A stretch of 64,000 nt of DNA from Dyadobacter beijingensis DSM 21582 (GTDB taxonomy: Bacteria > Bacteroidota > Bacteroidia > Cytophagales > Spirosomataceae). The translations under genes were made by a program, and so were the position numbers. The notes under the pieces were generated by a model. It was not told the DNA's origin. It saw nothing but the letters and a program-made list of their open reading frames with translations, and did not search any database. Every line of letters begins with the position of its first letter. The first letter of the stretch is position 1. This document shows, piece by piece, positions 1 through 9,300 of the stretch. The DNA is taken from positions 176,922 through 240,921 of the forward strand of contig NZ_KB907792.1 in NCBI RefSeq assembly GCF_000382205.1. Reading direction: 5' to 3'.

Positions 1-768
1 ATCAGCGCGCAGGAGCAGAGTGCGTTGTTCCGTTGGCTGCCCTCGCCACCGAATAACAACCCTATCAACCAGTCGTTCAAAGTCAGGGTCGATTTCTCGA
101 TGTCAAAGCCTTTTATCGATTATCTCAAACAATACGACGACCCGCGCCTGCCCGTTTTCGCCCAACCATTGCTAAACACGACGGAGTACGTGGGGGAAAC
201 ATACGGCCTCGAAAACAGCGATGCCAGCTCGAACGGTGACCCGACGCTCGTGAGCTTACCCGCCAGCTACGCCGTAGGCGCCACCGCCCCGACGATCTGG
301 CTCGACCTGGCCGAGGTGAAATTTATGCTGGCGGAAATCCAGGCCCGCGACCTGAAAGTGGGCCTCACCGGCACCGCCGCGCAATATTACCAGGAAGGCG
401 TGGCCGCATCCATGCGGTTCGCGGGCATACGCGAGGAAAGCATTGCGGCATATCTCAAAAAGGTACCCTATCATGCAGCCAAATGGAAAGATAGCATCGG
501 TTCTCAGAAGTGGGTAGCTATGTACACCCAGGGTATCCAGGGCTGGCTCGAACGCCTGCGTCTCGATTTCAAGGACCCGATCACCGGCAAGGCCATTTTC
601 GCCCTCCCCGCCGACGGCTCCCTCGATCCGGACGTTGCCGACATCTCCAAACGGATGAGCTACCCGCTCGTAGAAGCGTCCCTCAACGGCGCCCACTACC
701 GCACGGCATTGGAAAAGCTGGGCGGCAGAAACAGTAAAGCGGCAAGGAACTGGTGGGATAAATACTAA
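1..768 (+). CDS. SusD/RagB-like outer-membrane lipoprotein, C-terminal part
   Basis: The reading frame is open at the first base of the window, so only the last 255 residues are visible and the start lies upstream. The C-terminal half looks like the SusD-like_2 group: helical TPR-type sequence (for example LAEVKFMLAEIQARD and YYQEGVAASMRFAGI) and a closing segment ending RNWWDKY. Proteins of this family sit on the outer membrane as lipoproteins beside a SusC TonB transporter and capture glycans or peptides. The SusC partner would be expected upstream, outside the window. The next gene downstream is unrelated. The family call rests on overall pattern, so the substrate cannot be given. Confidence 0.8.
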   Translation: MSAQEQSALFRWLPSPPNNNPINQSFKVRVDFSMSKPFIDYLKQYDDPRLPVFAQPLLNTTEYVGETYGLENSDASSNGDPTLVSLPASYAVGATAPTIWLDLAEVKFMLAEIQARDLKVGLTGTAAQYYQEGVAASMRFAGIREESIAAYLKKVPYHAAKWKDSIGSQKWVAMYTQGIQGWLERLRLDFKDPITGKAIFALPADGSLDPDVADISKRMSYPLVEASLNGAHYRTALEKLGGRNSKAARNWWDKY

Positions 769-814
769 TTATCAGGCGGTCGCAACACGAACCGTTCGTT
801 GCGGCCGCATTTGG

Positions 815-822
815 TAATTTTG
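815..822 (+). promoter_or_regulatory. Bacteroidota-type -7 promoter element
   Basis: TAATTTTG matches the TAnnTTTG -7 consensus. Normal spacing puts the transcript start at about 827-829, on the ATG of the following gene, so the message may be leaderless. No good -33 TTTG element is visible at the usual distance. Confidence 0.4.
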
Positions 823-826
823 GTGC

Positions 827-1312
827 ATGGGGGGAATATACACACTATCATCTGCTTTTACTTTTAATGCTACCGGGGAAAAGGTAGATGCGATCGCGTC
901 GCAGGCGACATTGAGCGAACTTGGAGCGTCAAGGGGGCATTTTAACTTTGATTTTTTGAAGCTAGTCAGGCAGTATGTTGTGTACAAACTGCAAGTAGAG
1001 GCGAATCCGGCCGTTCAGGGCTTGGTTGCGTGGAGGCCCACGCCGGGAATACTGGAATGTACAAGTATGGAAATCAGCAATGCCAATAAGCATGGAAATC
1101 CGGTTTACAATGGAATCGGGAAGGCGATGGTAGCCTTATGCTGCAAAGTGTCCTATGATGAGGGGATGGATGGGTTTATTTATTTCGATGCTAAAAGCAG
1201 ATTGATGCCTTACTATGAGCGAATGGGCGCGAGGAGGCTGTTTGGCATCCGGATGATTGTCGAACCGAGAGAGGCCCTGAAATTGATTGATTTGTACTTT
1301 AAAAATGCCTAA
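827..1312 (+). CDS. GNAT-like hypothetical protein
   Basis: A 161-residue protein with no signal peptide. The second half resembles the GCN5 N-acetyltransferase fold: a helix and strand region (VYNGIGKAMVALCCKVSYDEG, read as the acetyl-CoA-binding helix region), then FIYFDAKSRLMPYYERMGARR, which fits the last strands of GNAT enzymes with the common YYERMGA motif. The N-terminal third is not recognisable. The stop is 8 bases before a small acidic gene, so the two probably form one transcript. The substrate is unknown. The first in-frame ATG lies directly under a TAnnTTTG element, so translation may start on a leaderless message. An acetyltransferase toxin is possible but unproven. Confidence 0.6.
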   Translation: MGGIYTLSSAFTFNATGEKVDAIASQATLSELGASRGHFNFDFLKLVRQYVVYKLQVEANPAVQGLVAWRPTPGILECTSMEISNANKHGNPVYNGIGKAMVALCCKVSYDEGMDGFIYFDAKSRLMPYYERMGARRLFGIRMIVEPREALKLIDLYFKNA

Positions 1313-1320
1313 CTTCCATT

Positions 1321-1521
1321 ATGAAAGAAGCACTGAAAAACATCGAAGAGGAAGATATTTGGGATAAAAGCTGGGCCGATGATCGTGACCCGGTTGGCCC
1401 TATGATGCATTGGGAAGGCGAGAGATCCGAGGAGGACAGACGTTTTATGAGCGAATGGGCATGGAGGCAACGCGAAATTCGGGCCAGAGAAAAAGCCTAT
1501 TCGGAATCTAAATCCGAATAG
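1321..1521 (+). CDS. small acidic hypothetical protein
   Basis: A 66-residue protein rich in Glu, Asp, Trp and Arg (for example DIWDKSWADDRDPVG and EWAWRQREIRAREKAYS). It lacks a signal peptide or membrane segment and is probably largely helical at the C-terminus. It starts 8 bases after the GNAT-like gene and is likely co-transcribed with it. I do not recognise a family. A partner or antitoxin role for the upstream protein is possible only from size, charge and context. Its last codons overlap a strong hairpin that ends the opposite-strand transcript. Confidence 0.5.
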   Translation: MKEALKNIEEEDIWDKSWADDRDPVGPMMHWEGERSEEDRRFMSEWAWRQREIRAREKAYSESKSE

Positions 1522-1524
1522 GCT
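1487..1524 (-). terminator. intrinsic terminator of the B12-uptake operon
   Basis: A 12-bp perfect stem (AGCCTATTCGGA paired with TCCGAATAGGCT) with a 7-base loop. On the minus strand it is followed by TTTTT, a classical intrinsic terminator just after the TonB receptor gene. It overlaps the end of the small plus-strand gene. Confidence 0.85.
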
Positions 1525-1532
1525 CTCAAAAC

Positions 1533-3722
1533 TTAGAAACTCTTCGTATATCTTACCGAAACCGACCTCCCCGGCAGGTTGTAGCCCCGCTTTTCGTAGT
1601 AGTTTTCATCCGTTACATTGTTCAATTTCAATGCAATGGAGTGCCCGCCTGCGATCCTGAACTGCGCCGCGAAGTCCAGCACCATGTATTGCGGATATTC
1701 GATGTCCGGATTAATAGGGTCTGTGTAATCAATATCCTTCCGCGTTCCGATGGCTCTGCCCGATAGCCGGAGTTGCAGCCAGTTCAAATTGTCGTACGCG
1801 ATGCCGAAGTTGAATGTGTTGCGCGCCACATTCTGAATGTCGCGGCGGATGGAGGAGGCGTCCGTGCCGACGATGAGCTCGTTGGCGCTCATAATAGAAT
1901 TACCGTTCCAAAATGCTTTGAGTGAGTAACGGTAATCGTTGCGTGCGCCGAAATCGTAGGACACTTCCGTTTCGAGGCCCGTTATTTTCGCGTCGGCGGC
2001 GTTGACGAACGTGGCACGCGAAGTGATCACGTCGCCGTTTTGCAAAGGCTCATTCACAACCTGGATAATTTTCGCGATCCGGTTGTCGACTTTTGTCGAG
2101 TAGAATGTCACATTTGCTGCAAAGCCCGACTTTGGCTTATTGAATTCCAATCCCAGATCCCAGCTGACGCTGCTTTCATTTTTCAGATCAGCATTGCCGG
2201 CCGTTACAGCAATGCGCCCTTTTGAATCACGGACTTCATTGTAACCCGCCACGCTGTACGCGTCCGTCGTCACGAATGCGCGGCCGATGTTCGCTTTTGC
2301 GCGCAATGCAGGTGTAAGGGCATAGGTGATACCCAGGCTTGGGCTGGTAAATGGCGTCGATTTTTTGCCGGCCTGGTAAGTTGGCAGGAGCGGTGTTTCG
2401 CGGACGTCGAAGGTGATGTGGTCGATGCGGATGCCGGGTTGCAAGGTTAGTTTACCCAAAGTCACCAATGCCTGCCCGAAAAATGCGCTGGAAACAAGGG
2501 CGTATTCCGGCTGGGTAGGCGCACGCTCGGTGGTGTCGTTGGTCCAGCGACGGCTGGCGGTGGATGCATGGAGATAGTCATAGCCCAGTATCACCGAATG
2601 CTTGCCCAGTTTCCAAACATCTTTGACCTGGATACCCTTCCACGCATTATGCCCTTGCGCCGAGCGGAATGGTATGACCGGCTTGCCTGATACGTTTTGC
2701 GTGTAATTTTTGGTGTTTTCCTCCGAAGCATACACTTTAATGCTAGGACTGTGCTGCCCGATCCGGCCGCTCAGCGACACGTCCAATGCCTGGCGGTCAA
2801 CGTCCTTGGTACTGGACTCGGTGCTTCCCGAGGATATTTCGCCAGGAGATTCCACGTCTTTCGCCTGGAATTGCTCGCCGCGGACGTCTACACGCCACCG
2901 CTCGTTGATCTGATAACCCAGCCGCAATGCACCCGAATAATAATGCAGTTTCGTAAACTGCCTTCTCGCACCATCACTGGTCGTTTCATCGGTTTGGGTA
3001 GCGGGCCGGTCGGCGTAGTTTTTCGTAGCGTGCTTATAACCGAAGGCATTGCGCAGCCAGTTGTTTTCTCCGATTTTGTAATCTTTCGAACGTTCGAGAT
3101 AGCTGAACGACAGGTCGTAATCCAGTTTGGAAGTAATATTTCCACCCGTATTCAACCCGGCCTGGACGGTTTTGAAACTACCGTATTCGAGGAATGCATT
3201 GCCCGCCGGCGCACCTTTCGAACGCTGGGTTATCACATTGATCACCCCGCCCATCGCCTGCGAGCCGTATAGTGACGACGCCGGGCCTTTCAGTACTTCA
3301 ATGCGCTCGATGCCATTCAGGTTGATCTGTGAGAGATTGGTTGCGCCGGCAGGTCGCCCGTCGATCAGCAGCAGCGTGCGTTGGTTCAGGCCTGAAAACT
3401 GGGGCCGGAAACCGCGAATGCCGATGCCGGAAGACAGGTTAGGATATTGAATAACGTCCACCGCAGCCGTTTTCCTCACAATGTCGGTCAGGTCGTTGGC
3501 GGGCGTCATTTGAATGTCTTCTTTGGAAATAATGTCCAGCTTTTGGGCGATTTTCTCCTTTCGGGCCTCAAAGCGGGTTGCGGTAACAACTACCGGGTCC
3601 AGCAGTTTGCGCCCGGACGAGTCGGGAGCGCTATCCTGCGCGCAGGCGGCTGAACAGGCGAGCAGTGAAAAAAGTAATCCGGCGGCAGGCACCCGGGCAA
3701 TCTGGTAAAGTTGGGTATGCAT
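1533..3722 (-). CDS. btuB: TonB-dependent outer-membrane receptor, BtuB-like
   Basis: A 729-residue outer-membrane receptor. It has an N-terminal signal peptide (about residues 1-28, ending SAACAQ), a TonB-box-like DPVVVTATR near residue 42, a plug domain with the conserved IERIEVLKGPASSLYGS segment, and a beta-barrel ending in the terminal aromatic SVRYTKSF. Such proteins import cobalamin or other large ligands across the outer membrane using TonB energy. The corrinoid assignment comes from context: the gene starts 2 bases after a NiCoT-like transporter and both lie behind a cobalamin riboswitch. The length is closer to ferric-siderophore/BtuB-type receptors than to SusC. Substrate call is inferred, family call is firm. 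Confidence 0.85.
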   Translation of the reverse strand: MHTQLYQIARVPAAGLLFSLLACSAACAQDSAPDSSGRKLLDPVVVTATRFEARKEKIAQKLDIISKEDIQMTPANDLTDIVRKTAAVDVIQYPNLSSGIGIRGFRPQFSGLNQRTLLLIDGRPAGATNLSQINLNGIERIEVLKGPASSLYGSQAMGGVINVITQRSKGAPAGNAFLEYGSFKTVQAGLNTGGNITSKLDYDLSFSYLERSKDYKIGENNWLRNAFGYKHATKNYADRPATQTDETTSDGARRQFTKLHYYSGALRLGYQINERWRVDVRGEQFQAKDVESPGEISSGSTESSTKDVDRQALDVSLSGRIGQHSPSIKVYASEENTKNYTQNVSGKPVIPFRSAQGHNAWKGIQVKDVWKLGKHSVILGYDYLHASTASRRWTNDTTERAPTQPEYALVSSAFFGQALVTLGKLTLQPGIRIDHITFDVRETPLLPTYQAGKKSTPFTSPSLGITYALTPALRAKANIGRAFVTTDAYSVAGYNEVRDSKGRIAVTAGNADLKNESSVSWDLGLEFNKPKSGFAANVTFYSTKVDNRIAKIIQVVNEPLQNGDVITSRATFVNAADAKITGLETEVSYDFGARNDYRYSLKAFWNGNSIMSANELIVGTDASSIRRDIQNVARNTFNFGIAYDNLNWLQLRLSGRAIGTRKDIDYTDPINPDIEYPQYMVLDFAAQFRIAGGHSIALKLNNVTDENYYEKRGYNLPGRSVSVRYTKSF

Positions 3723-3724
3723 TG

Positions 3725-4384
3725 TTAGAATTGAAATGATTCATAGAGAGTTACCGCGCCGATGACGATTGAAAACGCGCCGACGAGGTAGTTGACCACC
3801 ATCAGAAAACGCTCCCGTTTTCCGGCAAAACGGCCGATCGAAAACGCGAAAAAGTAGCCGTAGGCCGACATGGAGAGGATAATGCCGATGCTTTGCAGAA
3901 TGATGATCCACACGGCCGTCATCGCATCCCGTGCGGCGAGTGTCAATGCGACGGCACACGCCCCGCCCGTTCCCGCGAGCCCGTGCACCATCCCCACCCA
4001 GAAGGAACGGCTTACTGTCCGTTCACCCTGGAATTCCGCTGCCGCGGCCTTTTTGAAGTTCCGGCGGATAGCCAGAATGCCCAGCCATATCATCAGCGGC
4101 CCCACGAGCATTTCAACCTGATCGGCGATTTGCAGCGAAAGCGTCGATTTGAGCAGTAGTACCAGTGTGGCAAAAAGAATGAGGGTAAATGAGTGCCCCA
4201 GTGCCCAATGCGACGACCGCCAGATCAATTTCCAACGGAGGGCCGGGTCCCGGAGGACGGTATTCTGCTGATTTGCGCCGTTTTTGTCTTCGGTAGCGAG
4301 TACCGACACGGCGGCCATATGGTCGGGTTCGAAGGAATGCTGCACGCCGAGTAGCAGCGAGTCAATAAGCAGGTACTGAATCAT
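3725..4384 (-). CDS. NiCoT/UreH-like cobalt or nickel transporter
   Basis: A 219-residue polytopic membrane protein. The first helix carries HSFEPDH (about residue 16-22), matching the HX4DH metal signature of the nickel/cobalt transporter superfamily. Further hydrophobic segments and a Gly-rich GMVHGLAGTGGACAVAL stretch fit the same group. It is the first gene after a cobalamin riboswitch and is followed at once by the TonB receptor. That regulation points to cobalt uptake for B12 synthesis rather than nickel. Annotations such as urease accessory protein UreH or sulfite exporter TauE-like would also hit this fold. Confidence 0.8.
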   Translation of the reverse strand: MIQYLLIDSLLLGVQHSFEPDHMAAVSVLATEDKNGANQQNTVLRDPALRWKLIWRSSHWALGHSFTLILFATLVLLLKSTLSLQIADQVEMLVGPLMIWLGILAIRRNFKKAAAAEFQGERTVSRSFWVGMVHGLAGTGGACAVALTLAARDAMTAVWIIILQSIGIILSMSAYGYFFAFSIGRFAGKRERFLMVVNYLVGAFSIVIGAVTLYESFQF

Positions 4385-4500
4385 TTGGATTTCCGCATAA
4401 ATTAGAAAACAACTTATGGGAGAATGCAGGGAGTAGCGCGGCCGCGACGCAGCCTGCCGTTTCCTCTTGCCTTTCTTCCCGAAAGCAAAACCGGATCATT

Positions 4501-4640
4501 CAACGGCAGGTCTTCTGGCTCGTTCAGCCCTTGCGCCTTCCCGGGGTTTCCCAGTGACATCTTACAAGAGCATTACTAATGAACTTACAGCAGCGGGTAC
4601 TGCTCCGGATTTACACCGGATTCCCTTTTAATCACGCCGC
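4501..4640 (-). ncRNA. cobalamin riboswitch 1
   Basis: Read on the minus strand, the element contains AAAGGGAATCCGGTGTAAAT, then a CCCGCTGCTGT segment, CACTGGGAAACCCCGGGAAG, and the B12 box GCCAGAAGACCTGCC. These are the classical conserved blocks of the cobalamin aptamer. It precedes the cobalt transporter and TonB receptor, so B12 should switch off uptake. It is nearly the same in sequence as the element at 16.4 kb, which suggests recent copying or strong constraint. Confidence 0.95.
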
Positions 4641-4662
4641 GGGGCGCGAACCAATGAATGCA

Positions 4663-4670
4663 CAAAGCTA
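4663..4670 (-). promoter_or_regulatory. -7 element upstream of riboswitch 1
   Basis: TAGCTTTG on the minus strand matches TAnnTTTG exactly and predicts a transcript start near 4656, about 16 bases before the aptamer. A TTTTTTG lies 23 bases upstream, wider than the usual spacing. Confidence 0.5.
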
Positions 4671-4759
4671 TGGGTTTTTGTTTGACATAAACCCAAAAAA
4701 TAGCCGAATACCGCTAACTTTACTGCACAAAGAGTTCTTTAACATACTTCTCCAACAGG

Positions 4760-4905
4760 AAAAGGTCTTGCGTATCAACGCATTTCAGGGGAATCGTGTG
4801 AAAACCACGAGCTGTCGCGCAACTGTGAGGGGTAACCCAAGCCAGAGCACCTGTCCTTTCCTTGTTGACAATGCTTTCGCGGTATGAAGCAGGGTCTGGT
4901 TTGGA
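4760..4905 (+). ncRNA. cobalamin riboswitch 3, divergent subtype
   Basis: The plus strand holds AGGGGAATCGTGTGAAAACC, then GCGCAACTGTGAGGGG, the B12 box AAGCCAGAGCACCTGTC, and the trailing GTTGACAATGCTTTCGCGG block common in Bacteroidota B12 riboswitches. It differs from riboswitches 1 and 2 in sequence and loop layout. It sits in the leader of the cobB-cobN operon, whose first start codon is at 5018. The exact aptamer ends are estimated. Confidence 0.85.
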
Positions 4906-4911
4906 TATTTT

Positions 4912-4970
4912 GTCGGGTCACTTCCCGACTTGCCGGGTAGCGTCGCCGCCCGGGTATGCCTTTCTTTTTT
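4912..4970 (+). terminator. candidate riboswitch expression platform and terminator
   Basis: A first hairpin, GTCGGG/CCCGAC (4912-4929), is followed by a second, CCGGG/CCCGG (4933-4953), and then TTTCTTTTTT. The CCCG arm of the first hairpin could also pair with the CGGG of the second, so the two states may exclude each other. This would let riboswitch 3 control transcription termination before cobB. The pairing was judged by eye. Confidence 0.5.
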
Positions 4971-5017
4971 CTTGACCATCGATGCATTGGAAGTTAAAAT
5001 CAACCGATGGTTTTATC

Positions 5018-6382
5018 ATGTCCATTCCAAAATCCAGTTTCCTCATCTCCGCTCCTTCGAGCAATTCGGGTAAGACGACCTTGACCCTGGGATTGCTGCG
5101 GGCGTTGCGGAACCGCGGGTATGGTGTGCAGCCGTTTAAATGCGGGCCTGATTATATCGATACTGTTCACCATTCGGCGGCGGCGGGGCAGCCAAGCCTG
5201 AACCTCGACACTTTTATGGCTTCCGGGGCGCATGTACGAGCGGTATATACGGATTATGCGTCGCGTGCGGATGTGTGTGTGGCCGAGGGGGTGATGGGGC
5301 TTTTCGACGGGGCCGACAAAATGCGGGGGAGCAGCGCGGAAATCGCGGCGTTGCTCGATATGCCGGTGGTGTTGGTCATGAATGCGCAGTCGATGGCGTA
5401 TTCCGCGGCGCCGTTGATCTATGGTTTGAAGAATTTTTATCCCGGTATCCGCGTCGTTGGGGCCATTTTCAACTGGGTCAATACTGAATCGCATTACCGT
5501 TTTTTACAGGATGCCTGCGCGGATGCAGGTGTGGAAGCGCTGGGGTATTTGCCTAAAAATGAAGCATTGCACATTCCTTCCCGACATTTGGGACTGCACA
5601 TATCGGCTGAAACGGATTATGAAGCAATTATCGAACGTCTGGCGGATATTATTCCCCGGACAGTGAACATCGGACGGCTCCTGGAAGTTACTGCCCTGAA
5701 TGCGTTGGTGGAAGGTGTTGAAAATCGGCGGGAACATTTACTGGTACCAACGAATACCACCCGCGACCTGCACATTACCGTGGCGCGCGACGAGGCTTTT
5801 TCTTTTGTTTATCACCAAAATATCGAAGCGCTGAGGGCATTCGGGGAGATCCGGTGGGTTAGCCCGCTGAGCGACAATGCATTGCCGCCGACCGACTTGC
5901 TGTACCTGCCCGGCGGCTATCCGGAGCTTTTTGCCCGACAACTGTCTAATAACCAGCCGATGCTGGCCAGCATTCGCGAATACTGCGAAAACGGCGGATT
6001 GGCCTATGCCGAATGCGGCGGGCTGATGTATCTCGGAAAATCGATTACGGCCGGCAATGGGACGGCATTTCCGATGGCGGGCGTGCTGGATTGCGAAACG
6101 ACCCTGCAAGGCTCGCGGATGACGCTCGGATACCGCAATGTGCATTGGAATGGCCTGGAAATCCGGGGGCACGAGTTTCATTATTCGGTGCTCAAATCGC
6201 ACGCGATGCATGCGGAGGATGCCTTCGTTACGAATGCGAAAGGTATGCCGGTCGACACCCCGTTTTTTAGCAGAAAAAATACATTTGCTTCATACACACA
6301 TCTTTACTGGGCAGATAATCACGGGTTTATCCAACACCTCATCGACCAGACACGCAAAACACCCGACAACGATGGCAGATAG
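5018..6382 (+). CDS. cobB: cobyrinate / hydrogenobyrinate a,c-diamide synthase
   Basis: A 454-residue ATP- and glutamine-dependent amidotransferase that converts side chains a and c of the corrin ring to amides. The N-terminal dethiobiotin-synthetase-like domain has the P-loop SSNSGKTTLTLGLLRAL and CGPDYIDTVHH. The C-terminal class I glutaminase domain has the nucleophile in YAECGGLMYLG and a catalytic His in the YTHLYW/HEFHYS region. The ATG at 5018 is preferred over the one at 4982 because the conserved N-terminus begins there. It is the first gene after riboswitch 3 and overlaps cobN by 11 bases. Being next to cobN fits the route that amidates before cobalt insertion. Confidence 0.93.
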   Translation: MSIPKSSFLISAPSSNSGKTTLTLGLLRALRNRGYGVQPFKCGPDYIDTVHHSAAAGQPSLNLDTFMASGAHVRAVYTDYASRADVCVAEGVMGLFDGADKMRGSSAEIAALLDMPVVLVMNAQSMAYSAAPLIYGLKNFYPGIRVVGAIFNWVNTESHYRFLQDACADAGVEALGYLPKNEALHIPSRHLGLHISAETDYEAIIERLADIIPRTVNIGRLLEVTALNALVEGVENRREHLLVPTNTTRDLHITVARDEAFSFVYHQNIEALRAFGEIRWVSPLSDNALPPTDLLYLPGGYPELFARQLSNNQPMLASIREYCENGGLAYAECGGLMYLGKSITAGNGTAFPMAGVLDCETTLQGSRMTLGYRNVHWNGLEIRGHEFHYSVLKSHAMHAEDAFVTNAKGMPVDTPFFSRKNTFASYTHLYWADNHGFIQHLIDQTRKTPDNDGR

Positions 6383-9300
6383 TCCAGCGCCCAGAATGAA
6401 ACGCCAGCGCGTGACGCGATCTGACGGAAAGGCCATTAACCTCGTCCAGCGGCGGGGGCACCTTTCGTATTGCTACAATGCATGCTGTTGCGGGCGAGTA
6501 GACCGGGGATATGCCCCGATTCCCGTGGAACTGTATAAAAATGAATGGCTGAGGAGAAAGCTGCGCAATGTGGTGCATATGACCAAAGGCGGCTGCCTGG
6601 GCCCGTGTACACTCGCGAACGTGGTGACGCTGCTCTTCGACGGGCATTCGGTGTGGTTCCATTCTATCAATTACGATTGGCAGATCATCGCGATTTTCGA
6701 CTATATCGAAAGCATGGTAAAGGCCGACCGATACCTCGTGCCGCCGTCGGACCTGGCCGAATATGTGTTTCAATTTTATACCTGGAAAGGTTCCGAAACC
6801 GCCACCGAATTGGGCCAGACCGCCGTTCCTGCCGACGGGATCGTGTTTCTCACGCACGCGGACACGGACCTGCTCACGCTCGACCGGGCATTGCAGCTCC
6901 TGCCGGAAGATTTTCCCAAAACGACGGGTATCAGCCTGATGGCGATCAAAAGCGAGGAGCAGATGCAACAGCTTTTGCAGCGGGAAATCGCGGGGGCGCG
7001 GATCATTGTTATCCGTATTCACGGGCGGCTGAGCACCATTCCGGGCTTCAATGAGCTGGTAAAACTGGCCGGCCAGCGCGGGCAGCACCTTATCGTGGTA
7101 AGCGGTACGGGCGAAATGAACCCTGAATTTGCCGCCGTTTCGACGGTGTCGCCAGCGATCCTGCACGAAACGCTGGCCTATTTGCAAGCGGGTGGTTATA
7201 ATAATCTCATCGGGCTGCTCAGCTACCTGTCCGACCATTTGCTGATGACCGGCTTCGGCGCAGACGCACCGACGAATCTGCCCGAACACGGCATTTACCA
7301 CCCCGACCTCCCCGAATTCTCCGATGCTTCCGACTGGCTGAAATACCGCGATCCGGCGTTGCCGACGATCGGGATAACTTTCTACCGGGCACATTGGTTG
7401 AGCGGAAATACGGGGTTTGTGGATGCGATGATCCGCTCGCTGGAAGAGCGCGGCGTGAATGCGCTGCCTGTGTTTACTTCCTCCCTTAAATCAACCGATC
7501 CGGCCACAGGGAAACCGTTGGCCTTTGGTTATTTCAACCGCGAGGCAGGTATGGGTATCGACGTGCTGATCAATACTATTTCGTTTGCGATGACGGACAC
7601 GGGGCCGTCGGGACATGCGGCGGGCACTGCGGGCGTGTTGCAGGAATTGAATGTGCCTGTATTTCAGGCAATCACTAGCGGGATGAGCCGCGGGCCGTGG
7701 GAATCGTCTTCGCGGGGACTTAACCCGCTCGACACGGCGATGAATGTGGCGATACCGGAGTTTGACGGACGCATTATTACCGTCCCCGTTTCTTTCAAGG
7801 AAAAAGGGCGTGATGCGCGCGGATACATGCCGTTGGATAACCGGGTCGACCGGGTAACAGGCCTGGCGATCCGGTTTGCACGATTAAAATACCTGCGCAA
7901 TGCGGACAAGAAAGTCGCATTCATTTTTACCAATTCCAATACAAAAGCTTCTCAAATCGGGAATGCGGTGGGGCTGGACGCACCGGCATCGTTGCTAAAC
8001 ATCCTTCGGGCCATGCAGGATGAAGGTTATCGCATCGATGACCTGCCCGAAACGGGTACCGCGTTGATCCACAAGCTGATTGATCTTTGTGCGTATGACG
8101 AGGATTTCCTCACGCCCGGCCAGCTGGCACAGGCGGCCGCGCGTGTGCCGGCGGCACAATATGTGGCCTGGTTCGAAGAATTGCCGGAAGCGGCGCGGCA
8201 AAAGATGCTGAAACAGTGGGGACCGGCCCCCGGCGAGACTTATGTGCACGAAGGCCACATCGCGCTCGCCGGCCTCGACCTGGGGAATGCCTTTGTGGCA
8301 TTGCAACCGCCGCGCGGCTATGGCATGGACCCCGACGCGATCTATCACCAGCCCGACTTGCCGCCCACGCATCATTATTATGCATTGTATCGCTGGCTGC
8401 GGGATGGCTGGGGTGCGGACGCAATCGTACACGTAGGCAAGCACGGGACGCTGGAATGGTTGCCCGGAAAGGGCATTGGCCTGTCAGAAAGCTGCTTTCC
8501 GGATGCATTCCTGGCCGATTTGCCGCTGTTCTACCCGTTCATCATCAACGATCCCGGCGAGGGCTCCCAGGCCAAACGCCGCGCACATGCCGTGGTGGTG
8601 GACCACCTGACACCGCCGATGACCTCGGCAGACAGCTACGGCGAACTCGCGCAGCTGACACAGCTGGTGGACGAATATTACCAGGTCGAAAGCCTCGATC
8701 CTTCCAAGCTGCCATTGCTGCAAAGGCAGATCTGGGACCTGATCAAACAGACGAACCTCGACGCCGACCTTTCGGCCATGCTCAGCCGCGATCACGGCGA
8801 CCATAAACACGATTGGGACGACGAGATGACGCCGGAAGGCGTGCCGGTGAGCCTCACGGAAATGGACGGCAAGGATATCGCGCATTTGATCGAAGACATC
8901 GACGGCTACTTGTGCGAGCTGGGCGCGGCGCAGATCCGCAACGGCCTGCATACGCTCGGCGAAATGCCCGCGGGCGAAGCGCTGATCGATATGCTGCAAT
9001 CGCTGACACGCCTGCCGAACGGCCCGGTGCCGGGTATGCAGGCTGCATTGGCTGTATTATATGGTTTTGATATTGAAACACTTCATCAACAAAAGGGACA
9101 AAGGCTGACTGCGCCCGCGGATGCACTGGCATCCTGGGCGGGCAGGCCGGTAGTAACCTATGCCGATGCAGTGGAGACGCTGGACGAAATGGCGGCACAC
9201 CTGATCCGTCTTTTCGAGCATTACCAGTTTGACGAAATGCACATTAACCGGGTTATTTTCGAAGCCATTGACCAAAACCCGGAATTGCCCGCATGGCAAC

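Noticed and set aside
4579..4887. A plus-strand frame across the intergenic region between riboswitches 1 and 3
   Set aside because: Its first part is antisense to riboswitch 1. The similar antisense peptide at riboswitch 2 (IYTGFPFNHA) comes from the conserved RNA, not from coding constraint.
6138..6371. An upstream extension of cobN
   Set aside because: It overlaps cobB for its whole length and has no CobN-like or ferredoxin-like sequence; the ATG at 6372 fits the usual start-stop overlap.
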